From Clostridia bacterium (GTDB taxonomy: Bacteria; Bacillota; Clostridia; Christensenellales; CAG-1252), in contig JAFPXC010000029.1 of assembly GCA_017394805.1 (NCBI GenBank), positions 1 through 63,902 of the forward strand: a stretch of DNA of 63,902 nt. Reading direction: 5' to 3'. Positions 43,401 through 55,400 of the stretch are shown piece by piece; the first letter of the stretch is position 1, and each line of letters opens with the position of its first letter. Both the position numbers and the translations under genes were made by a program. Below the pieces are notes generated by a model. The model had not been told where the DNA came from and made no database searches. It saw only the letters and a list, made by a program, of their open reading frames with translations.

Positions 43401-46400
43401 TGGACGGGCACCGCCAATCTGGTGGTCGAGAAGTTGACCTGGACCTCGCGCGAAGGTCACTTCGGCGCGCACTACCTGGCCGACGTCACGGCGCTCTACG
43501 ATATGCGCACGCACTACGTCGGCGTCAAGAACTCCACGCAGGCCAACGACAACGACGTGCCCACCCTGACCTTCTTGGGCGGCAATATCGTGCTCACGGT
43601 CAACTACACCTACAACACCACGTCGGCCTCCGATCCCTACGCGACCGCATTCACGGGTGCGGTCAACGCGGGCACCTACTACGTCAAGGCCTCGATCACG
43701 GGCACTTCCAACTATGACGGTTGGGAAGATACGGCCGTGCTCACCATTCAGCAACTGCAATGGACGGATACGACAGGGCACTTGGGCGCTCTGTACTTCG
43801 TGGGCAATACGCTCACCTACGACACCACCACGCACGGTTGCTATCTCAGCCGTTCCAACGAGTGGAACAACGCCGACAACCTCACCAAGTCGGTGGTTTT
43901 GGCGGGCGGCACCCTCAATTTCACCGTCAGCTACACCTACACCTATCAGGAGTACCTGACCGATACGCCCACCGCTTCCGCGGCGTTCAGCCCCGTCAAG
44001 AACGCGGGTTACTATTACGTCACGGCGTCCATCGCCTCCGACGCGTACGGCAACTACGCCGCCTATAGTCAAACCGTCTTGCTCACCATCAACAAGGCCG
44101 CCTTCGGCGGCGGCGTCTTGCCCGCGTTGTACTTCAACGGTCTCACCACCAAGTACGATATGCTCGCGCACAGCATCTACGTCAGCACGACCGACGCGTA
44201 CAGCACGACGGCCTTTACGAGCGTTTCGCTCCTCGCGGGCGACGGCACCGCCAATATCGTGTACAGCTACAGCCTCACCGAGGACGGCGCCAAGACCACC
44301 ATCGCCACGCCTTCCATGACCAACGCGGGCACCTACTACTTCCGCGCTACCGTCAACCTGACGGGCGACAACGCCGTCAACTACGCCGCTTGGAGCCGCG
44401 ACGCGCTGCTCTATATCCAAAAACTCGAGTATATCGAGGGCGAGTTGGGCGCTTGGGGCTTGCATTCGGCCACCATGCCTTTCGATACCGAAACGCACTA
44501 TATGAACGTCACCACCACGGGTGCCTATTCGGATGACGCCGCCATCTTCGACGGCTACGACGTCGCGCTGGCGGGCGGCACCTTGCACGTGACCATCGGC
44601 TACACCTACGGCACCTCCGAGGGCACTTATCCCAACGCGTTCACGGGTGCCATGCACGCGGGCGTCTACTACGTCAAAGCGACCATCGCGGCCACCGCCA
44701 ACTACGACGCGTTCGAGGCGACCGCCGTCTTGGTGATTACCCGTCTGCAATGGAACAATACCACTGGCCATTTGGGCAACCTCTATCTCGTGGGCGGTGG
44801 TTTGGACTTCGCCTACGACGCGGTCAACCACTACGTCACTGCCAGCCGTTCGTCTTCGGGCACCGCCACTTCCTTGCTGACGTCCGTCAGCCAAGAGTTG
44901 CCCAACCACGTCACCCTTACCTTCACCGTCAACTACAAGTACTACTTGGGCGTTGCGGGTAGCGGCAACTACGACACCACCTTCACCGCGGCCAACGATG
45001 CGGGCAACTACAACATTCGCGCCTATATCGAGGGCGGCGACGGGTACGATTGGGACGCTTGGGAAGCCACGACCACGTTGACTATCGAGAAGTTGACTTG
45101 GACGGCCGACAGCGACCCCTTGGATCCCATCTACCTCGTGGGCGGCGGCCTGAATATCACCTACGACGAGGCGCGTCACTACGTGGGCGTCGCGGCGTCC
45201 GCCGGTTCGAACAGTCCGCAGACCAATTGGAGCGTCACCCTTACGTCGGGCATCACGCAGAACTTCACCGTTGACTACACCTACTATATGGGTGCTTTGG
45301 GCAGCGGCAACTACGGCGACGAGGGCAACTTCGAGTACGCCGAGAACGCGGGCGTCTATCAAATCAAGGCGGCCATCGCGGCCACGACCAACTGGGACGC
45401 TTGGGAAGCCACGACCACCATCACCATCAACAAGATCGAGTGGACGGGCGCCAACGCTCTGTATCTCTTGGGCGGCGTCGATATCGCCTACGACGCGGTG
45501 TGGCACTACGTTTCGGTGTCGCGTTCGTCTACGGGCACGCCCACGTCGCAACTGGCCTCGGTCACCGTGACCGGCCTTACCCACGTCTTCGACGTGACGT
45601 ACACCTATTACGCGGGTGCTTTGGGCAGCGGCAACTACGGTGACGACGGCAACTTCGTGCGCGCCAAGAACGCGGGCGAGTACCATGTCAAGGCGGCCAT
45701 CGCGGGCAGCGTCAACTGGGACGCTTGGGAAGATACCACCACGGTCATCATTCATAAGCTTACTTGGGCGGAAGATACCGACTGCTTGAATCCTCTCGAC
45801 TTGCTGGGTAGCGTCGACATCACGTTCGACAACGCCGACCACACCGTCTATATCAGCGACGGCGTGAGCAATTCGTCGGGAGATTGGACGGTTACTTTGG
45901 CATCGGGACAAACGCTCGAAATGACCGTCAGTTACAAGTACTACCTCGGCGAATTGGGCGCGGGCAGTTATTCCGCCGATTTCACTTCCGCCAAGAACGC
46001 CGGCACGTATCAAATCAAGGCGTCTATCGAGGCCGACGCCAACGGCAACTACGACGCTTGGGAAGACACGGCCACCATCACCATCCGCAAGATCACTTGG
46101 ACGGGTGCGAGAGCGCTCTATCTGGTGGGCGGCGGCACCATCGTCTTTGACGGCAGTTATCACTATCTCGCCGTCGACTTCGACAGCACGGCTTCGGCCA
46201 CGGCTTTGACCAATCCCATCGAATTGTCCTTGACGGGCGGCAATATCGACGTTCCCGTCAGCTACAAGTACTATATGGGCGAGTACGGCAGTTCTACCTA
46301 CACCACCACGTTCGAGTCCGCCTACAACGCGGGCATCTACAACGTGCAGGCCACCATCGCCGAGTCCACCAACTGGGTCGGCTGGACGGCAGAGGATACG

Positions 46401-49400
46401 CTGACCATCAACAAGATTCAATGGAACGGTCAAGCGGGCAACTTCGACGATTTGAGCTTGGTCGGGGCGACGTTCACCTACGACACCACCATGCACTATA
46501 TCGGCGTGTCCACGGACGGCAACTACAACGATACGACGGTCTCCACGCTCAGCTACACCATCGGTTCGGCCGAGTTCAACAATATCCCCGTAACGTACAC
46601 CTACTTCAAGGGCGACAGCGGTGAGTACACCGCCGCCTTCACGGGTGCGACGAGCGCGGGCGTCTATCATATCAAGGCCACCATCGCCGAGAGCACCAAC
46701 TACGAGGGCTTCGAGGATACCGCCGTCATCACCATCAACAAGATTCAATGGAACGGCACCGACCACAACTTCAGCAAGATAGCGGCGATCAACGTCAACA
46801 AGACGTACGATATGTTGGCTTCTTACGCGGCCTTCAACTATCTGGACGAAGACGACACGCTCCTCGGCACCATCAATAGCCAGACCGCGACCGCGTACTT
46901 CTATATCGCCGCCGCGTCTACGAGTTCCTTCTGCGCCGAGGCGGATTCCAACTTGTCCTTGCCGATCACTTGGTATTACAACACCACCGGTCACGGTGCA
47001 AGCGCCACCTATCCCAACGTGTTTACGTCCGCGGTCAACGCCGGTACGTATTACGTCCGCGTGGCCATGCAGGGCAACGACAACGTCGAGGGCTGGACCA
47101 GAGATATCACCATCACCATCGACCGCCTCACCTGGACGGATACGACGGGACACTTGGGCGCTTTGTATATCAAGGACAGCGTCACGCGCTACTACGATAT
47201 GCATACGCACTACGTCGGCGTCACCCGCACTTCGGGCGCTTGGGTTGACAGCAGCGTCACCGAGTTGTCCGTCGTCTTGGCGGGCGGCACCCTCAACTTC
47301 ACCGTCAATTACAACTACAACACCACCGGCCACGGCGTGAGCGCCACCTATCCCAACGCCTTTACGGGTGCGCTCAATGCCGGCGCGTATTACGTCGAGG
47401 CCTCCATCGCCGCCGGCGACAACTACTACGGTTGGACGGGCACTTCGACCATTACTATCAACGCGCTGACCTTTGCCGACGGCACGTTGGCCGAGGGCAA
47501 GCTGGGTGCTTTGTACTTCGATATGACGGGCACCGATACCGATAGCGACGGCTTTATCGACCGCACGTACGACAGCGTCGCTCACTATATCGCGGTCAGC
47601 AAGACGGCAGGCTGGACGGACGAGTACGTCACCTCGCTCAGTTACGCCTTGAGCGTAGAGGATACGCTGGTCGTACCCATCACATACACGATGACCTACA
47701 ACACCGCGGCGGCCAACTATGCGAACGGCTTCAAGAACGCGGGCAAGTACGTCATTACCGCCACCATTTCGGACGCCAACGGCAACTATGAGACCAAGGT
47801 GTTCACCAAGCGCGTGGAGATCCTCAAGTTCGTCACCTCGGTGGTGTGGTCTTTGCCCAACAACAGCACGCACCTCACCTACAACGGCTTCACCGCGGCG
47901 GCTACGGCCACCATGCAGTTGACCGAGTTGGAAGGCTTGGTCACCTTATCCGAGCGCGTGTTCCTCGCGTCCGCACTGTCCACCGACTACAGCGGCTACA
48001 CCGCGTCCAACGTCTTCCTCACCAACGAGACCGCCATCACGGTGGACGGTTCGGTGACGGATACTTTGACGGGTCTGGCCACTACCACGTTGTATCATGC
48101 GGGCACCTACGTGGTCGTCGCGTTGTTCGACGATACCAACTACGACGTCACCAACAGCAACGAACTGGTGAAGATCATCACCATCGACAAGGCCACCATC
48201 GACAAGTACCTCGTCGGCAATACCCTCACGTACGACGCCAACCGTCACTATGTTAAGGTATCCGACACGGCGGCGTGGCTGGACGAAGCGGTGACGAGCA
48301 ATACCATCGCGTTGCTCGGTACGGACACGGCGACCGTCGTGTACACCATCACGACCACCGACGGCACCCTGATCTCGGGCGTGCTCAACGGCGCCAAGAA
48401 CTTCGGTACGTATACCATCAGCGCCACCATTACGCCCGCCGCCGCCGTAGTCGACGACTACTACGCCTGGTCCAATACGGCCACCTTGCGCATCGACAAG
48501 CGTCAACTCATTCTCACGCCTACTCTCAACACCGAGACCGATTGCCGTACGCATACCGATTTGAACGTTGACGGCGTGTGCGACGTGTGCGGTAAGACCA
48601 TTCCCGCAAGCGCTTGCGCCATTCACAAGGACGACAACTTCGACGGCGTGTGCGACGTGTGCGGCGCAGACGTATCTTGGAACAAGATCTATGACCGCTC
48701 CACCGCCTACAACACCTTTACCGTCAGCGGTTGGCAAGGCTCGGACGACACGTTGGCCGTCATGACCGCCGCCTACCTCAATATGAACGCGGGCAACAAC
48801 AAGAACATTCAATTCACGTTGTCCGACCGCGAGGGCGTGGCCGCTGCCGACAGCATCGTCAACAACTACACGTGGAACAACGTCACGGGCGCCTATATCT
48901 TCCGCAAACACCTCTTGCTCAACACGTCGCTCGTATGGACGAAGACGTACGACGGCACCACCACGGCCGTGCCCACTTTGGCGGGTACGCCCATCGTGGA
49001 TTTGAGCGCCGTGCTCGTCAGCGGCTACACCATTTGCGCGGGCGACGAAGTCACCTTGGGCGCCAACTACGACAGCAAGAACGTCAACGACGTCACCAAA
49101 GTCGTGTTCTCCATCATCGGTAGCGACAACTACTATATGGACGACATCGTGCAAAGCAACCTGATCGGCGTGCTCGACACGTCCCTCGTTTGGTATCAAA
49201 CCACTATCGAGTACAACGGCGTCAACCGCGAGAACACTTCCGACAACGCCAATACGCACGTCACTTTGGATTTGCTCGGCGACGATATCACCACCTACGG
49301 CGGCAGCACGCTCCTCGTCGATCTGGTGTACTATCAAGTGCTTGCCAACGATTCGGTGGGCGCCGTGGTGCCTTACCGCAACGCGGGCAACTACGAGATC

Positions 49401-52400
49401 CGCGTACAAGACGCGCACTTCACCACGAGCGGCAGCTACTGCTTCTTGGACGGCAACTATCGCATTCCCCTCGCTCAATTCACCGAGCGTTGCACCATCA
49501 ATCCCAAACCCGCCACCGTCGAGTGGCAGGTTGTCGGTGCGCCCGGCGAGTTGACCGGTGGCTCGATGGTCTACAACGGCAATCCGTTCACTTTGACCTT
49601 GCGCGTTGGGGTGGTCGGCGACGACGTCACCAACTTCGCGGACGAGGGCAATTATATCAACCTCCAGATCCTCACCGAGACGGACGATTCGGATACGATG
49701 AACGGCGTCGTGCTGATGCGCGGCGAAGAGCGTATGTACTCCTTCGAGAACGCGGGCAACTACAATATCATCGTCGTGCTCAACGCCTACGACAGCACCA
49801 ACGACGTCACCTTGGGCGCCAACTATTCGCTCAGCGCATCGACGCGTATCGAGAATATCGCCAAAGCGCCCATCGCGCAATACTTCAAGTTCGAGAACGT
49901 GTTGCACGAGGCGACGGGCGCCTTCGACGCCAACGAATACTACTTGGTGTACAACAGCGAGGCGCAAATGTACGAAATGGTGGATATCGACGCCTTCGAG
50001 CCGGGCGTGACCTACTATGTGCTGGACGACGTGCAACACTTCACCTATTACACCGGCTTCTATCGCAATTTCTACGCGGTCGCGGGTAACGCGGCGGAGA
50101 GCTATCACTACGTCAACGACGGCGTGTGGGATCAAGAGCTTGCGCTCTATTATCCTTACGACGTCACCACGCCTATCGTCGTGGAATACAGCGGCGGCGA
50201 GTTCATTCGTCACCACGCGTCCGCGACGGGCTTCGCCACGGGTGAGAACGGCGTGCGCAACGCGGGCGTCTATCATATCGAGGCCAACGTAGTCGAACAA
50301 GAGAACTACTACGGGTGGCACGGCGATATCTATGTCGTCATCGAAAAGGGCGTTATCGACAACCTCTACTACGCGGATCGTCTGGTGGACGGCTCGGGCA
50401 ACCCCCTGATCTACAGCGGTCAGGAATACGCCGTGTACGTCAAGCAAGGCTCCGCGGGCTACAACACCGAGAACGTCGCCGTGTACTATCCCGACAGCAC
50501 CCAAGCGGCCATCGCCTACCGCCTCGAACAATTAGAGGCCGCGGCCGACCTCACCACCGCCAACGTGACTGCCGGCACCGCCACTTGGGTGGTGGACGGC
50601 TCGGGCAATCCCGTGCTCCTGACGGGTGCCGACGCGTTCGCCATTGACGCGGCCGGCTACGACGAAGTGGGCGTCTATCGCGTCACCGCTTCTATCCTCG
50701 GCGAGCAGAACTACGAGGATTGGACGCGCGTCGCCTACTTGCGCATCGTCAAGTACGACACGTCCGTCTTGTGGGAGGGCTACGATATCCTTGCCGCGCA
50801 ATGGAAAGGTCTCGAGCAGGTCACCTATACCTACAACGGTATCGACCAAGCCGACCATATCCGCGCCAACATTCGTTTGATGGAGCGCGACGCGGACGAA
50901 GAGACGGTCAGTCTGAACGTATTGGTTTCGCCGACGGAGTATTACGCTACCGGTTATTTGCTCAACAACGGCAACGCCAACGAGTTCCGCTTGGCGGGCG
51001 ACTACGACTTGGGCGTCAGCTTCGAGGAAGGTTCCATCAGCAGTTCCAGCCGTATCACGCGCAACTACAGCATTTCGGGCGCCACGGGCGAAGTCACGAT
51101 GAACAAGTACGCGGTTAGCGTCACCTGGTACCTCAACGGCAACAGCACCTACGACCCCGACAATCCGCCCGTGTACGACAGTATCGCGCACAACATCACC
51201 GCCATCGGTCGTGGCGTGCGCTACGCCAACGGCTTCAAGAACGGCGTGCAGACCTTTACCTACAGCGATATCGGTTTGCAAACGGATAAAGATCAGGGCG
51301 GCGTGTGGTCGGCTGCCGCGGCGGGCGCGTACGAATGCCACGTCTTGGGTATCTCCACCACGTCCAAAGAGCGTATCGTCTACTATAGAGCCGACGGCTC
51401 GCACGTGGACTACGACTACTGCGCCTACGACTACAACTACGAGCTGTCCGAGTCCAACCGTTCGCTCACTTGGTCCATCGCCAAACGTCAACTGTCGGTG
51501 GACGTCGGTGAAAGCGTGGAAGAACTCGTCAAGTATTACGACGGATTGTCCCGCTTCGAATTCAGTTCGTCCGACGGCAGCAACGAGTCGCATTACTCGC
51601 AACAAATGGACGAGTACGATCTGCCCGTCACCATCAGCCGTAACGGTCAGGTCATTCACGTGTACGACCAAGTCGGTACGGCCACGGTGAGCGGTTTCGT
51701 CGAGGGCAGCAACAGCATCGCCTATTCTATCCGAGGCATCCTCGAGAACGATATAGGCAACAGATTCCATTGCAACAAGTGCGGTTTCATCTACTACTCC
51801 ACCGCCACCAACAACTACAGCTATGAGTCCGGAGACGACGTTATCAACGCCATCATCGCCAGCGGTACCGGTTGGGGCGACGTGCCCGACAACTTCGAGT
51901 GCCCGCAATGTAAGGCGCAATCCGCGGCCCGTGCGAAAGCACTCATTCGTCAGTTGGAGAACTTGGGCTACAAGAATACCGAGATGGATGCCAATATCGC
52001 CTTTATCCGCGCTCCGCAAATCGTGGATATGTTGGTCGACGCGTATAGCGAGCTTGGCAATAGCGACGCCGAGATCGAAGAGAAATACGTCTTCGCCATG
52101 GCCGCTTACAATATCTATCGCTTGCTGGACGAGGACGTCCGCGCGCTGTGCAAGGCGTCCGAAGTGCGCATTTATACCAACCTGTGCGACGAATACGGCG
52201 CCATCTACCTCATGCTCGAGCGTTTCCGCACCGCCGTCGAAGCGGCACAGACCGTTTACGACGCGGAGTTGGGCGAAGACGTAACTCGCGAGCAGAATAT
52301 GCTCTATCGTGAAATCGCGGGCTACTACGAGATGCAGGGCATCATCGGCGATTTGCAGGCAGTCGTGTCCGCTATCTTCGCCACCAAGACCATAGATGAC

Positions 52401-55400
52401 GACGACTATTACGATTGGGAGCAAATCAACGGCAGCCTTACCACCATGGGCACCTCGCTTGCCGGCATTTTGACGCAAATGAACAACGGTTGGAACACGG
52501 CGTTTGCGAGTTATTTCTCCACGCACGGCGGTTCCGGCGCAGAGTATGACGCCTTGACCAACGAGGAGAAGGAAGAATTGCGACAAGCCAAGATGATCGA
52601 GGCCGACACGCAATGGTTCTTGGACAACGTGCTCTATTCGGCGTCCATCAACGATATCGACCGCGTGCTGTCCTTGTACTATCGCTGGACCAATATGACC
52701 ACGGCGCAAAAGAATTCGCCCGAAATCCGTAACGTCGAGCCTTACGTCACGGCTTGCGTCCGCAACTTGGGCAACATCATCAGCGAGATGATCGACGCTA
52801 TCGAAATCACCGACGACTTGATGAAGTTCGACGCCATAGTCAACGCGTACGATTTGGCCAAGGCCGTCTACTACTACGACAAGTACTATACGGTTATGTA
52901 CGAACTCTACGGCGCAGAGGCGTCCTCGTATATGTATATGTTTATGTCGCAACCTTCGGTAGAGAAGGTAGGCGCCAACCGCAATATGTACGAGGATATG
53001 CTCAACGCCAACAAGAATCCCGATATGCGCATGACCGAGGAGAACGTCTATGCGGCGCTTATCAACTTCAACGCGTTGCATCAGACGGGGCTGGACGTCA
53101 TCAGCGAAATGGCGCCCTATATTCTCCGCGCCATGCACCAGGTCATCGGCGATCGCTACGACGCGTTGATGGCCGAGTACCATATCGGCGAGGACGACAC
53201 CTATGCCAGTTACGCCGCTTGCTTGGCGGCCAAAGCCTCCGATATGTTCGCTTCGGAGTACACGCTGGCCGACAAGAGCAAGCGTACGCCCTTCCTCAAA
53301 TTGGTCGTCGAGACGCGTTATCTCGCTACGATGCTCACGTGGTGCGCCGCGTTGGAGCCTTACGACAGTACCTACTACGCCGAGAAGTTCGACGGGTCGC
53401 TGTGCACGCGCATTGAGGATATCAACGAGGATTTGGACGACTTGTCCGTCACCAAAGTCAACGTCGAAAAGTTGCTTGCCAACGTCGAGTACTTCGAGAG
53501 TTATATGGGCAGCTTGTACGACATCACGGGCGCGCGCTTGGTGTACGACGTCTACACGGCGGCCAACCCCGGCGATCCCGCGGCGATACCCTCTCGTTTC
53601 ACCGACTATGAGGACAGCTACTTCGACGTTTACAACTCATACTATATCAACAGAGCCGAGCTCAACAAGGCGTCGTTGTCCCGCAGCGACGTAACGTACA
53701 TCGTCGAATTGCAACAGGCTTACGACAAAGCGTCTCCCTTCCAGAAGACGCAACTTGACGTCAGCGTTTTGTCCATGGTTTTGCGGTACTTTGGCGTGTA
53801 CAGCATTGATTTGGTGCGCACGACGCCCGATGCGGAGAGGCTGGTAGACAATGCCAAAGCCGCCTTCTATTCGTTGAGTCCCAGCACGCAAGCCCAAGTC
53901 GGTTACTTGCAGAACCTGCTCTATCGCGTGGAGGCCGACCTCGTCATTCTGCGTATGCAAATGTACAACCGAGCGAACGATATTCGCGCATATCTGCGCG
54001 GTATATACGCCTACGATAGGTACTACTATAGCAACGAAGGCGTTCAGGATATGGTTATCGATAGCGGCGTCAAAGATACGTGGGACAACAGAAGCAACGA
54101 GCTGAAAGACGGCACGTTGGTCTTGTCCGACGTGACGAGCACCATCGGCAGCCTCTACACCCAATACGAGACGTTGTTGGAGATTTCGCCCTTGTACTTC
54201 TACGAAGAAGTCGCCGCCATTCTGGTGTATTGCGATATGTTCAACGTGACCTTGTCGTCCGATAATCAGACCAAATTGGACGCCATGGCTTCCGCCGCTT
54301 CGACCTGGGCGCTGGCTTACTATACGGCGATAGCCGAAGAGGACGCGTCCTTCCTGACGCAGGCCGCCATTACTTCGGCTTGGAGTTTGCTGCGCATTGC
54401 CGGTAGCGGTTTGAACTACTACGAAGCGATGTACTATATGTCCGACGACTACGAAGACTTCGCAAGTTACGTCTACCAGACCTCGCTGTTCACCGAGGCG
54501 CAGCGCACGGCCATCGTCGACAAGTACGACGAATTGTGCACGTTTATCCACGACGAAGCCATATCGCCCAAGTCCAACTTCACCGCGGACGGCGAGAGCA
54601 TCGATATGCGGCCGCAGAACATCACGTTCAAGAACGCCCTCGGTATAGAAACCGCCAACGTCTCGGCCACCAACGCCGACGTCAACTGGAACGATATCCA
54701 CAACGACAACTATACCATCCAGACGGATATTCATACGGGTACCACGGGTAGCACCAACGTGCCCGCCGTCATCCGTCCCATGCCGCTCGTCGTGTCCATC
54801 GGCACGCCTACGACCACGCAGTATTACGACAATACGACCGTGTTGTTCGAGATGGACGCGACCAATCACGTGTACACTTCGGACGGTACCACGCAGGATC
54901 CCGAGGTGGATGGCAGCATCGACAGCGACGCTTGGACGGGTGGTATCGCCAACGTCGTGCAACGGTTCGACAGCGCCGGCAATATCATCGACGAGCCGCG
55001 TACCGCGTTGATTTTCGGCAACTACTTCGAAGGCGTCGTGACCATCGCGGGATACAACTATCAAAACGACTTCGTTGCCAAGGTCAAGGACGCGTCCTAC
55101 GACACCAAGCACCGCTTCGTGTTGCGCCGTCTGACGGACGCTTTGGGCAATCCGTTGATGGACGAGGACGGCTACTATATCTACTTGCGTACGTTGGACG
55201 CCGAGGGATACAGCAACTATGCGGTGTACGTCCAGATGGACGAATCGTACGAGTATAGAGCCGAGGAGTACGATTCGAGCGATCCGTCCACCGATCAAGG
55301 CGTTTACGTGCCCGTGATGAACGGCTACGACGAGTATTACAATCCCAACTACGTCGATTACACCATCAACGAGCGTCCGCTCGAGTTGACCTACAACAAC

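Noticed and set aside
39087..47873. Minus-strand open frame of 2,928 codons antisense to the giant gene, and similar long ones at 22491-27116, 27345-30701, 30753-37946, 47946-50531, 50532-53183 and 53637-57221
   Set aside because: The largest is in register with the sense codons, so it only needs TTA, CTA and TCA to be absent from the sense strand. The product has no signal peptide, domains or repeats of its own, and the sense protein explains the sequence.
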